Assembly (NCBI GenBank): GCA_044227705.1
Contig: JBGAWE010000026.1
Span: 1 to 28,561, forward strand
Length of the DNA: 28,561 bases
DNA from: JANOQP01 sp044227705
Lineage (GTDB): Bacteria; Bacteroidota; Bacteroidia; Chitinophagales; Saprospiraceae
Direction: 5' to 3'
In this document: positions 16,196 through 23,951 of the stretch, piece by piece
Numbering within the stretch: position 1 is the first letter of the stretch
How the letters are laid out: each line of letters opens with the position of its first letter
The notes under the pieces: generated by a model
Seen by the model: only the letters and a program-made list of their open reading frames with translations
Told to the model about the DNA's origin: nothing
The model's database searches: none
Program-made: the position numbers and the translations under genes

Positions 16196-16272
16196 TTTTT
16201 GATTCGGTTTTGGCCGTTGTTCGAGTACCTGTCAACGCGGGCCGTTCATTTAATCGACGCATCACCCGCCCG

Positions 16273-16881
16273 TCAGAGCCTGTCGCGGATATGGCCGAAC
16301 ACCAGCATGGCATCCAGCCCGACGCAGCTCCTTTTGGGGTTTATGTTCGAGAAAACGCCGATTTCGAGGCCCAGCGGCCTCAAAAACGCGCCCACGATGC
16401 TGGCCCGCAGCGACAGACCGATGGTCGTGCTATAGACTTCCTCATATTTATAGTTCGCGGGGCCGCCCAAAGGGTCGGGCGGGACGTGCTGTGGCACAAA
16501 ACGGTCCAGCACCTCCGTCCAGACCACCGACGGGCCAACTTCCGCGTTGAGGCGCAGCCTGCCTGTCCGGGTCGGGAACTGGCGCACCGCCCGGCCCGAC
16601 ACGGCGATAATGGCGTCGGTCGGCCCGTCGCTGAAAATGTAGACTGGGCTGAAAAGCCCCGTGCCCGCCTTGTAGTCCGCCGGGAGGTTCTTGGCCTTTG
16701 GCCACAGTGCATTGAAAGCCGCCGAGCCGCCCCAGCCGCTGGGCGAGACGAAGGTCAGCGAGGCCGCTCCGCCGAACGGCCACGACGTGCCGAGGCCGCC
16801 GTAGGCATAGATGCCACCGACGTACTGGGCCGACAGCTTGGCGGCTGCGAGCATGGCAAAAAATAAGAGGCTTGCATTCAT
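16273..16881 (-). CDS. Small secreted outer-membrane-type protein
   Basis: This 202-residue protein has a signal peptide (MNASLLFFAMLAAAKLSAQ). The mature part is rich in Gly, aromatic and alternating hydrophobic residues, e.g. YVGGIYAYGGLGTSWPFGG and LRLNAEVGPSVVW, and ends with VGLDAMLVFGHI. That pattern suggests an eight-stranded or similar outer-membrane beta-barrel; no named family was recognised. It begins 27 nt after the PEP synthase stop on the same strand, so read-through from that gene is likely. Confidence 0.7.
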   Translation of the reverse strand: MNASLLFFAMLAAAKLSAQYVGGIYAYGGLGTSWPFGGAASLTFVSPSGWGGSAAFNALWPKAKNLPADYKAGTGLFSPVYIFSDGPTDAIIAVSGRAVRQFPTRTGRLRLNAEVGPSVVWTEVLDRFVPQHVPPDPLGGPANYKYEEVYSTTIGLSLRASIVGAFLRPLGLEIGVFSNINPKRSCVGLDAMLVFGHIRDRL

Positions 16882-16908
16882 TTTTGAAAAATCGGATCGG
16901 CATAGCCG

Positions 16909-19431
16909 TCACTTTAAGAACTCCTCACCCGTCTCCAGCTCCTCCCAGTCCACCTCCTCAATCGGCACCGAGGCCACGAAGGTCTTGTCGCGCGGCAGCG
17001 AGAAGGTGACATCGTCCACCACCGCCGCCCGCTCGCCCGGCGCGGCGGCCTCTGCGGCGGCCATGTTCTCGATGCCCCGGACGAGCGCGTCGGCGTTGAA
17101 GCTGATGCTGTCGATGCCCTCGTTGACGAGGAACTGCGCGAAGTCCGGCATGTCGCTCGGCGCCTGTCCGCAGAGGCCGATTTTCGTCCCCGTCCGGCGG
17201 GCGGAGCGGATGGCGGTGGCGATGAGCTTCATCACCGCCGGGTTTTTTTCATTGAAAAGAGAACTGACGAGGGCCGAGTCGCGGTCGAGGCCGAGCGTCA
17301 GTTGGGTGAGGTCGTTGGAGCCGATGGAGAAGCCGTCGAAGACCTCGGCGAACTCCTCGGCCATAAGCACGTTGCTCGGGATCTCGACCATCATGTAGAT
17401 TTCGAGGCCGTCGCGGCCGCGCTCGAGGCCGAACTCGCGCATCGTCTCGACGACCAGTTTCCCCTCCTCGACGGTGCGGCAGAAGGGCACCATCAGTTTC
17501 ACGTTCTTGAAACCCATCTCCTCGCGCACCCGCCGCATGGCCCGGCATTCGAGGCCGAAGCCGTCCTTGTACAAAGGCGAATAGTAGCGCGACGCGCCCC
17601 GGAAGCCAATCATCGGGTTCTCCTCCGACGGCTCGAACTGGCTGCCGCCGATTAGGTTGGCGTACTCGTTGCTCTTGAAATCGCTCATTCTGACGATGAC
17701 GTCGAACGGGTGGAAGGCCGCCGCAATGGTCGCCACGCCCTGCGCCAGCTTCTCCACGAAGAAGTCCTTCTTGTCGGGAAAATGCCGCGTCAGGTGGGCG
17801 ATTTCGCGGCGTGCGTGCGCGTCCGTCAGTTGCTCGAACCGCGTCAGCGCGAGCGGGTGGACCTTGACATGGTGCGTGATCATGAACTCCATCCGCAGCA
17901 GACCCACGCCCCGGTTGGGCAGAAAACTCTGCTGAAAAGCCAGCGACGGGTCGCCGAGGATGAGCATCGGTGCCGCCTTCGGCATTTTCAAACTGGACAA
18001 ATCCTTCTCTATGACGCGCCACTCCGCCCGGCCTTTGTAGACAAAACCGGTCTTCCCCTCCGCGCAGCAGACCGTGATCTCGTCGCCGTCGTGGATGCGG
18101 TCGGTGGCGTTGCGCGCGCCGACGATGGCCACCGTGCCCAGCTCGCGGGCGACGATGGCCGCGTGGCTCGTGCGTCCGCCCTTGTTCGTGACGATGGCCG
18201 CCGCCCGCTTCATCACGGGGTCCCAGTCGGGGTTGGTGATGTCGGTCACGAGCACCTCGCCTTCCTGCAAAAGGTTGGCCTCGCGCGGCGAGCGCAGGAT
18301 TCGGGCGCGGCCGGTGGCGATGCGCTCGCCGAGGGCGATTCCCTCGCAGAGCTTCTCCCCTTTTGATGTGATTTCATACGTCCGAAGCGTCGCCCGCCGC
18401 TCCTTCCCGAGGCGCGAGTGGACGGTCTCGGGCCGCGCCTGCACGATGAAGAGCTGGCCCGTCAAGCCGTCTTTCGCCCACTCGATGTCCATCGGCTTTT
18501 GATAGTGCTTTTCGATTTCGACGCACCACTCGCCGAGCTTCCGCGCGTCGTCGTCGGAGAGGGAGAACAGGTCGCGCCGCTCGCCGCGCGTGGGCTGGTT
18601 GTCGACCGTCTCGCCGGTCTTGTGGGGGGCGGAGTAGACCATCGTCCATTCTTTCCCGCCCATGTTTTTTTGAAAAATGGGGTCGAACTCCGAGCCGATA
18701 TGTGGCTTGAAAAGCAAAAACTCGTCGGGCGTGGAGCGGCCCTGCACGATGTTTTCGCCGAGGCCATAAATGCTGTTGATGACGACGACTTTCTCAAAAC
18801 CCGTGTCCGGATCGAGGGTGAAGGCCACGCCCGAGGCCGCCAAATCCGAGCGCACCATCCGTTGGACGCCGACCGAGACGGCCACGTCGCGGTTGCCGAA
18901 GCCCTGGTCCTCGCGGTATTTTATCGCCCGGTCGGTGAACAGCGAGGCGAACGAGCGGGAGACGGTTTTGAGCAAGCCCTCCTCCCCCTCGATGTTCAGA
19001 AAGCTCTCCAACTGCCCGGCAAAACTGGCCGTCGGCAAGTCCTCCGCCGTCGCCGAACTGCGGACGGCGAGGGTGATTGGACCTCCTTCTCGTTCGCAGA
19101 GGTCGCGATAGGCCCGGCGCAGCGCGTCCTCGATTTCGGGCGGAATGGCCGCGCCCCGGATCATCTCGCGGGCCTGCCGCCCGACGTCGGCGAGGTTCGA
19201 GAAGCCTGCCGCATCCAGGCCGGAGAGGAGTTTTTCGAGGCGCACTTCGAGGCCGTTCTTTTTGAGGAAAAACCGGTAGGCATCCGCCGTCAAGGCGAAG
19301 CCGTCGGGCACGAGGATGCCGCGCGGGGCGAGGCGCGAGAACATCTCGCCGAGCGAGGCGTTCTTCCCGCCGACGAGCGGCAGGTCGGTCATCGAGATTT
19401 CAGCGAAGTTTTTGATGAAAGCTGTCGGCAT
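16909..19431 (-). CDS. ppsA: Phosphoenolpyruvate synthase
   Basis: This enzyme converts pyruvate, ATP and water to phosphoenolpyruvate, AMP and phosphate, allowing gluconeogenesis from pyruvate or lactate. It has 840 residues, slightly longer than the usual 790-810. The ATP-grasp-like N-terminal domain (about 10-335) includes VGGKNASLGEM at 20-30, AVRSSATAEDLPTASFAGQ at 122-140 and the FIVQARPETV end. The swivelling phospho-His domain carries GGRTSHAAIVARELG with His423. The C-terminal PEP/pyruvate TIM barrel carries the LCGQAPSDMP motif (753-762, catalytic Cys754) and the GIDSISFNADA end. The extra length is an acidic tail of about 45 residues. The ATG at 19431 is preferred because upstream in-frame sequence is intergenic. 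It is divergent from the holin-like cluster. Confidence 0.95.
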   Translation of the reverse strand: MPTAFIKNFAEISMTDLPLVGGKNASLGEMFSRLAPRGILVPDGFALTADAYRFFLKKNGLEVRLEKLLSGLDAAGFSNLADVGRQAREMIRGAAIPPEIEDALRRAYRDLCEREGGPITLAVRSSATAEDLPTASFAGQLESFLNIEGEEGLLKTVSRSFASLFTDRAIKYREDQGFGNRDVAVSVGVQRMVRSDLAASGVAFTLDPDTGFEKVVVINSIYGLGENIVQGRSTPDEFLLFKPHIGSEFDPIFQKNMGGKEWTMVYSAPHKTGETVDNQPTRGERRDLFSLSDDDARKLGEWCVEIEKHYQKPMDIEWAKDGLTGQLFIVQARPETVHSRLGKERRATLRTYEITSKGEKLCEGIALGERIATGRARILRSPREANLLQEGEVLVTDITNPDWDPVMKRAAAIVTNKGGRTSHAAIVARELGTVAIVGARNATDRIHDGDEITVCCAEGKTGFVYKGRAEWRVIEKDLSSLKMPKAAPMLILGDPSLAFQQSFLPNRGVGLLRMEFMITHHVKVHPLALTRFEQLTDAHARREIAHLTRHFPDKKDFFVEKLAQGVATIAAAFHPFDVIVRMSDFKSNEYANLIGGSQFEPSEENPMIGFRGASRYYSPLYKDGFGLECRAMRRVREEMGFKNVKLMVPFCRTVEEGKLVVETMREFGLERGRDGLEIYMMVEIPSNVLMAEEFAEVFDGFSIGSNDLTQLTLGLDRDSALVSSLFNEKNPAVMKLIATAIRSARRTGTKIGLCGQAPSDMPDFAQFLVNEGIDSISFNADALVRGIENMAAAEAAAPGERAAVVDDVTFSLPRDKTFVASVPIEEVDWEELETGEEFLK

Positions 19432-19543
19432 GGCGGTCGTCGATTTTGGTTTCCGACAAAATTGGCCCCCCGCAAAAAGCCGCCGCGCTGACCGATGCCG
19501 CCCCGAAAGCTGATGTTTCTCACCCCCGAAGGCGCGGCTTTTT

Positions 19544-19555
19544 TGCAAGTTTGCA
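19544..19555. promoter_or_regulatory. TGCAA/TTGCA inverted repeat before the holin-like cluster
   Basis: A 5-bp inverted repeat with a 2-nt centre ends 19 nt before the ATG at 19575, in the 143-nt divergent region shared with the PEP synthase gene. It overlaps a sequence ending in TTTG that matches 7 of 8 bases of the Bacteroidota -7 box. It may be an operator or part of the promoter. Confidence 0.3.
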
Positions 19556-19574
19556 CCCGACCAACCCGCACCGC

Positions 19575-19952
19575 ATGGCCGAACAGACCGACAGCAACGA
19601 CCCCTTCCACCGACTTTTCGAGCAAATCGAGGAGCACGTCGAGACGCGCTGGGAGCTTTTCGCGCTCACGGCGGCCGAGCGGGCGGCCGAGGTCGCCGCG
19701 TCGGTCACGGGGGCGGTCGTGGTTTTCGTGTTCGGGGTGCTGGTGCTGTTCTTTTTCAGTATGGGCCTCGGCTGGTGGCTGGGCGACCTCACCGGCAGCC
19801 GGGCAGGCGGTTTTGCGCTGGCCGGGCTGGTCTTCGTGCCGGTCGGGCTGGTCGTTTACCACGTCGCGCGGCGGGCGGTGCGCGAGCGGATTGCCCGCGA
19901 GGCCCTGCGCCGCACCCCGCCGCCCGACGAAAACAAACCCGCCGATGGATAG
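19575..19952 (+). CDS. Phage-holin-family (YqjE-like) membrane protein
   Basis: This is a 125-residue protein with a soluble N-terminal helix (about 8-38, Glu-rich) and two adjacent transmembrane segments (about 42-66 and 75-98). A short basic, proline-containing tail follows. This layout and the ELFALTAAERAAEVAAS segment before the first membrane helix fit the holin-like superfamily that includes E. coli YqjE. Despite the name, chromosomal members are not lysis proteins; they are small envelope proteins of unclear function. The ATG at 19575 is chosen because in-frame sequence further upstream lies in the divergent promoter region. The next gene overlaps its end by 8 nt (ATGGATAG). Confidence 0.8.
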   Translation: MAEQTDSNDPFHRLFEQIEEHVETRWELFALTAAERAAEVAASVTGAVVVFVFGVLVLFFFSMGLGWWLGDLTGSRAGGFALAGLVFVPVGLVVYHVARRAVRERIAREALRRTPPPDENKPADG

Positions 19953-20451
19953 CCTCGCCGAACTCCAGCGCCGAAAGGCCGAGCTGCGCGCGCAAGCCGA
20001 GCGGCAGCGCGAGGGCCTGAAAAAATCCTTTTCTGACGCCCGCGACGGCCTGGAGCCGGGGGCGTTGCTGCGCCGCGCGGTCTCCGGCCTTTTCAATTCC
20101 AAAAAAGAGGGAACAGCCGGCGCGGACAAGCTGACCGGTCCCGTCGCCTTCCTCGCCGACCTGCTGTTGAAAGACCCCCGGCTGGCCTTTTTGGTGAAGA
20201 CGGTCGCGCCGGTCGCCGTCGGCTTTTTTTCCAAAAAGACTGGAGAAAAGGCCCAAACCGCCCAAAAAGCCGCCCCGTCCGAAAAGCCGGAAAGCCACGA
20301 AAACCAGCCGCCCCCGACCGAAGAACCGCCCGAGCGGCCCTTCAAGGCCCGCGCCCTTGGCCAGCTTCGCCGGGGTGTCGGCGCGTTGCGCGGCTTTTTG
20401 AAAGACAGGGAAAAAGCGGCTGCCCAGCCGCCCGACCCGGGCAAAACCTGA
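19945..20451 (+). CDS. YqjK-like coiled-coil protein
   Basis: This is a 168-residue protein. Its start overlaps the holin-like stop, indicating translational coupling. The N-terminal helix LAELQRRKAELRAQAERQREGL resembles the start of E. coli YqjK, whose gene also follows a holin-family gene. A moderately hydrophobic middle (about 63-96, including KDPRLAFLVKTVAPVAVGFF) could lie on or in the membrane. The second half is a charged, Pro/Glu/Lys-rich low-complexity tail with a final basic helix (about 133-158). The link to YqjK rests on the N-terminus and gene order only. No enzymatic motif is present. Confidence 0.75.
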   Translation: MDSLAELQRRKAELRAQAERQREGLKKSFSDARDGLEPGALLRRAVSGLFNSKKEGTAGADKLTGPVAFLADLLLKDPRLAFLVKTVAPVAVGFFSKKTGEKAQTAQKAAPSEKPESHENQPPPTEEPPERPFKARALGQLRRGVGALRGFLKDREKAAAQPPDPGKT

Positions 20452-20456
20452 CCGCC

Positions 20457-20681
20457 ATGCAAAAGCGAACCGCTGCACAAGTCCTCCTCGCCGCCGCGCT
20501 CTTGGCCGGGGCCGCCTATTTTCTTTTTTACACAGAGGCTGGACGCACTTGGCTCGACCGCCTCAAGAACACCGCCGCCGACCAGCTCGACCGCTGGCTC
20601 GCCGACCTCGAAGACCACCTCGCCCAGCGCGAAAAGGCCGCCGAGGCCGAGGTGGAAGACGCCATTGCCGAGGAAGTCTGA
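20457..20681 (+). CDS. YtxH-like small membrane-anchored protein
   Basis: This 74-residue protein has one N-terminal transmembrane helix (about 7-25), an amphipathic helix and a strongly acidic Glu/Ala coiled-coil tail. It starts 5 nt after the previous stop and ends 6 nt before the next start, so it belongs to the four-gene operon. The architecture matches YtxH-like or ElaB/YqjD-like envelope stress proteins in size and order of parts. Membership of a specific family cannot be fixed by eye. Confidence 0.75.
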   Translation: MQKRTAAQVLLAAALLAGAAYFLFYTEAGRTWLDRLKNTAADQLDRWLADLEDHLAQREKAAEAEVEDAIAEEV

Positions 20682-20687
20682 CCGCCC

Positions 20688-21683
20688 ATGCCACAAAGCC
20701 CGCAAATCAGGCAAGCCCTCCTGTTGCTCATCGTCGTCGCGCTGGGGGGCGTCGCTTTTTGGCACCTGCGCGAGTTCCTGCCCGCCGTGCTGGGAGCCTA
20801 CATTCTCTTTGTTTTGTTGAAAAAACCGATGGCCCGGCTCTGCGAGCGGTTCGGCTGGCGGCGGCGCGTGGCGGCCTCCGCGCTGGTCGTGGCGGCGCTG
20901 TTGGCCGTTTTGCTCCCGGCCGTCGGCGTGGCGCGGCTGCTCAACGAACGCCTCACGGCCGCGCTGAAAGACCCGCAGGCCGCGCTCGACTCGGTTCAGG
21001 CCGCCGTCGCCGGGCTGGAAACCCGGCTCGGCTTCCAGCTCAACACGCCCGAGCGGTTGCAGACGCTCTCCGAATGGGGCCTGCGCGAGGCCAGCGGCCT
21101 GCTCAACGCCACGCTCTTCGGGCTGGCGCTGGTTCTGGTGGCCTTCTTCCTCCTCTGGTTCATGCTCGTGGAAAAGGGGGGCGGCCGCTGGGCGTTCGAC
21201 TGGCTGCCGCTCGACGAGGGCGACGTCGGCCCCGTGCAGGAGCAGGTCGAGGGCCTCGTCTGGTCGAACGCCGTCGGCATACCGCTCATGGGGCTGGTGC
21301 AGGGAGCGGCGGCGCTGCTCGGCTACTCGCTGGCGGGCGTGGGCGACGCGTGGTTTTGGGCCTTGCTCACCGGGCTGGCCGGGATGGTGCCCATTTTCGG
21401 GGTGATGCTGGCCTATGTGCCGCTTGCCGCCGTGCTTTTTTCAAAAGGGATGGGCGGCCAGGCCGCGTTCGTGCTGGGCTACGGCTTCGTGGTCATCGGC
21501 TCCATCGACAACCTCGCGCGGATGTGGATTTTGAAAAAAATCGGGCAGGCCCATCCGCTCGTCACCCTTTTCGGGGTCATCCTCGGGCTGAAATTGTTCG
21601 GCTTCGTCGGCTTCGTCTTCGGGCCGATTTTGATTGAGCTGCTGCTGCTTTTCTCGAAAATCTACTCGAAACAATACCGCTGA
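20688..21683 (+). CDS. AI-2E family (PerM-like) transporter
   Basis: This 331-residue inner-membrane protein of the AI-2E/PerM family (PF01594) has about seven to eight transmembrane segments. Two or three are N-terminal (about 9-75). A soluble helical part (about 80-145) precedes the second membrane block (about 150-175). The conserved central region VWSNAVGIPLMGLVQGAAALLGY follows, then GMVPIFGVMLAYVPLA, and the C-terminal block ends in GFVFGPILIELLLLF. Family members export small molecules or act as Na+/H+ antiporters; the substrate here is unknown. It is the last gene of the cluster and converges, 11 nt apart, on the APH-like gene. Confidence 0.92.
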   Translation: MPQSPQIRQALLLLIVVALGGVAFWHLREFLPAVLGAYILFVLLKKPMARLCERFGWRRRVAASALVVAALLAVLLPAVGVARLLNERLTAALKDPQAALDSVQAAVAGLETRLGFQLNTPERLQTLSEWGLREASGLLNATLFGLALVLVAFFLLWFMLVEKGGGRWAFDWLPLDEGDVGPVQEQVEGLVWSNAVGIPLMGLVQGAAALLGYSLAGVGDAWFWALLTGLAGMVPIFGVMLAYVPLAAVLFSKGMGGQAAFVLGYGFVVIGSIDNLARMWILKKIGQAHPLVTLFGVILGLKLFGFVGFVFGPILIELLLLFSKIYSKQYR

Positions 21684-21694
21684 ACGGCCGTGCG

Positions 21695-22726
21695 TCAACC
21701 CGGCTGCGCCTCCGCGAGGTGCCTGCCGACGAGCCGCCAGTACGTCCGCGCCGCGTCTTCCAGTCTTTCCGATGGGTGCTGCGCGTGCTCGATGAGCGCG
21801 ACTTTGAGCCGGACATTTGCCCGATAGGCTTTGAAATAGAGGAAAATCCGCTCGTCCTCCCGGTCCTCCATGACGCGCCACTCGGCGAGGTAGGCGCGGA
21901 GGAACGCCCTCTCCAGTTCGGGATGCCCCGCCGCGTCGAGGTCCATGCAGAGGAAGGCGAGGTCGGCCAGCACGTCGAGCCGCCGCAGGTGGTCGCTGAA
22001 CTCGATGCAGTCGAAGACGACGGGGCCTTCGTCCTCGGTCAAAAAGATGTTGCGGGCGTGGAGGTCGCCGTGGCCGTCGACCCAAAAGCCGCCCTCGGCC
22101 CGATCGCGCAGACGCCTGCCGTGCGCGTGGAGGAAGCGGTGGGCCTGCTCGCGCCACTTGGCCAGCTCGGCCGCCGCGCCCGGCCCAAAGGCTGTCGCGC
22201 ATTCTTTTTCGAGGGAAAAAAGGTCGTCGAAATCGGCCCGGTTTGCCTCGGGCTGGTAGTCGATTTCGCCCTCTTCGATGATGGCCGTGCGGTGGAAATC
22301 GGCCAGCCGCCCGGCCAGCCGTCCCATGTCGTCGGCCGAGACAGCGCCGAGGCGGAGGAGCCTGTCCATCTGCCGCGACTCGTCCATGCGCCGCATCCAG
22401 ACGGCGTGGTCGACGACGGCCGCCCCCTGCTCCACGCCGCCGCCGATGGTCAGCTCGCCGCCCGGCGCGGTCGAAATGGGCAGTGTGCCGAGGTACATCG
22501 ACGGGGCGAGGCGGCGGTTGAGGCGCACTTCTTTTTCGCAGAAAAACCGGCGCATCCCTTCCTTCGAGAAGTCGAGGAAGGGAAAACGGACGGGCTTTTT
22601 GATTTTGAACGCAAAATCCGGCGAGAGGACGACCCACGAGATGTGCGTCTCCACAAGCTCGGCCGGGGCCGTGCGGCCCGGGAAGCGGCCCGCATCGATG
22701 ATGGATTTGACCTGCTCGGTTGTCAT
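21695..22726 (-). CDS. APH-like kinase (COG2187 type)
   Basis: This is a 343-residue kinase-fold protein. The N-terminal marker LVETHISWVVLSPDFAFKIK (24-43) supplies the ATP-site Lys. FLDFS and FFCEKEVRLNRRLAPSMYLG follow, then the catalytic Brenner-type loop HGDLHARN (219-226, Asp221) and VFDCIEF (238-244, metal-binding Asp239). This matches the N-terminal half of proteins annotated as bifunctional aminoglycoside phosphotransferase/ATP-binding protein; resistance to aminoglycosides is not established for them. The start ATG overlaps the stop of the P-loop kinase gene in ATGA. In relatives the two domains are usually one polypeptide in the opposite order. Confidence 0.9.
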   Translation of the reverse strand: MTTEQVKSIIDAGRFPGRTAPAELVETHISWVVLSPDFAFKIKKPVRFPFLDFSKEGMRRFFCEKEVRLNRRLAPSMYLGTLPISTAPGGELTIGGGVEQGAAVVDHAVWMRRMDESRQMDRLLRLGAVSADDMGRLAGRLADFHRTAIIEEGEIDYQPEANRADFDDLFSLEKECATAFGPGAAAELAKWREQAHRFLHAHGRRLRDRAEGGFWVDGHGDLHARNIFLTEDEGPVVFDCIEFSDHLRRLDVLADLAFLCMDLDAAGHPELERAFLRAYLAEWRVMEDREDERIFLYFKAYRANVRLKVALIEHAQHPSERLEDAARTYWRLVGRHLAEAQPG

Positions 22727-23223
22727 TTTTGGCAAAATTCGACGGCGGACTTGACCATCTCCTCCGGCCCGGCCGAGTCGCTCCACAGCATCAGGTGCGG
22801 CTCGGCGAGCGGCTCGGCGGCGGCCTTTATTTTTTGATAGACCTCGAAATCAGCCTCGCTGTCGGCCCTCGGCGTGTGCATCCGCTCGCGGACGGTGGCC
22901 TCCGAGGCCCGCACCTCCACCCAGCGAATTGGCACCGCGCACCGCTCGGCCAACAGGCGAAACGGCTCGCGCAGCGCCTCGGTGAAAAAAGTGCCATCGA
23001 CAATCACGCCCTGGCCGGCGGCGAGGGCCTGTTCCGCCCGCTCGAAAAGGGCGTCGTAGACCCGCTGCTTGTCCTCCGGGCGGTATCGGCCCATCAGGCC
23101 CAGCTCACGGCGGAGGCGGTCACTGTTGAGGTGGAGAAGGCCGGTTTTCCCCGAAAAGGCACGGGCGAACGTTGTTTTTCCGCTGCCCGGCAGGCCGAAG
23201 ACGATGACGAGCCGGGTGGTCAA
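22723..23223 (-). CDS. P-loop kinase (AAA_33 / COG0645 type)
   Basis: This is a 166-residue small kinase-like ATPase. The Walker A motif GLPGSGKTT lies near residues 10-18, followed by LNSDRLRRELG, a Walker B-like GVIVDGTFF, and a lid region with VRERMHTPRADSEADFEVYQ, typical of the COG0645 predicted kinases. The only reasonable start is a TTG at 23223, because no in-frame ATG or GTG lies before the first beta strand. That TTG overlaps the TGA of the DUF4136 gene, and its own TGA overlaps the ATG of the APH-like gene. Both junctions imply coupled translation. The substrate is unknown. Confidence 0.88.
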   Translation of the reverse strand: MTTRLVIVFGLPGSGKTTFARAFSGKTGLLHLNSDRLRRELGLMGRYRPEDKQRVYDALFERAEQALAAGQGVIVDGTFFTEALREPFRLLAERCAVPIRWVEVRASEATVRERMHTPRADSEADFEVYQKIKAAAEPLAEPHLMLWSDSAGPEEMVKSAVEFCQK

Positions 23224-23795
23224 AGCATCGCCACCCGCAGCGGCCGCTCCGGGAATTTCTTGAAGATGGCGGCCACAGCGGCCTTGATTTTCGCGTCGAC
23301 CTCGTCGGGGCGCAGTTCTTCGAGCGCACCGACGACCGCGCCGCGCCAGACCTGGTTGCCGTCGCGGGTGTCGATGAAGTCGACGATGAGCGTCCCTTCT
23401 TGATATTGAACGGGCCGGACGCGGTTGCACGGCCGGAAGTCGCCCGGTTGCCGGGGGTCGCAGCCGTTGTCGTGGACGTAAAAGGTCTCGTTTTTCACCG
23501 CCACGTGGTAGTGCAGCACGAGGTCGGGCCGGTCGGTGCAGATCTGGAAGCCGAAGCGGCCCATCTGCCCCTCGATCGCCGCCCGGATTTTCGACTGGGT
23601 GGAGATGGACAACCAGTCGGGGCCAGCGTTGCCGGGGCCTTTGTCGGGCGTTTCGAGCCAGTTGTAGGTGTGGTAGCGGTAGAGGTTGACGCCCGGCTCC
23701 TCCTCCGAGTAGACGCGCCGCCACGGCGAGCACGAGGCGAGGAGGGAGGCGGCCAAAAGCATGGTTGCCCAGCGGAGAGCGGCCGGTCTTTTCAT
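23220..23795 (-). CDS. DUF4136 family lipoprotein
   Basis: This is a 191-residue lipoprotein with a clear lipobox LLASC (Cys near 22). The DUF4136 pattern is present: an N-terminal YHTYNWLE strand, helix of KIRAAIEGQMGRFGFQ, DLVLHYHVAV, then GTLIVDFIDTRDGNQVWRGAVVG and a C-terminal helix ending AIFKKFP. These proteins are envelope lipoproteins of unknown function. The gene heads a three-gene chain and its stop overlaps the TTG start of the kinase gene. The ATG at 23795 follows a 156-nt divergent intergenic region. Confidence 0.9.
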   Translation of the reverse strand: MKRPAALRWATMLLAASLLASCSPWRRVYSEEEPGVNLYRYHTYNWLETPDKGPGNAGPDWLSISTQSKIRAAIEGQMGRFGFQICTDRPDLVLHYHVAVKNETFYVHDNGCDPRQPGDFRPCNRVRPVQYQEGTLIVDFIDTRDGNQVWRGAVVGALEELRPDEVDAKIKAAVAAIFKKFPERPLRVAML

Positions 23796-23862
23796 GTCAA
23801 GACTGTTTTTTCAGAAAGAATTTGGGCAAAAATCCGGGCGGCGGCGCAGCGGACGGTTGACC

Positions 23863-23932
23863 AAAATCAGCCCCGGCGGCGACTTTGCACACCTCTCGGC
23901 GGGAGGCGGGCCGGGACTTTTGGGCTGATTTT
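23863..23932. repeat. Perfect 11-bp inverted repeat in a divergent region
   Basis: AAAATCAGCCC (23863-23873) and GGGCTGATTTT (23922-23932) are exact complements 48 nt apart, with a smaller CCTC/GAGG stem inside. The right arm runs into T5 and the left arm reads as T4 on the minus strand, so it is terminator-like in both directions. It lies between divergent starts at 23795 and 23952, ending 19 nt before the latter. It could be a leader hairpin, an attenuator or a wide operator. Confidence 0.5.
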
Positions 23933-23951
23933 TCAACAAAACCTGCTCGTT

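Noticed and set aside
16196..16272. TTGACA hexamer on the minus strand as a -35 box
   Set aside because: No -10 element at suitable spacing is seen, and Bacteroidota primary promoters use a different consensus.
19495..19944. Upstream extension of the YqjK-like frame
   Set aside because: The extension runs through the holin-like gene in another frame with Arg/Ser-rich sequence; the ATG at 19945 with the ATGGATAG overlap is a far better start.
19575..19952. Prophage lysis module
   Set aside because: The holin-family name is misleading: no endolysin, spanin or phage structural gene is nearby, and the neighbours are envelope proteins.
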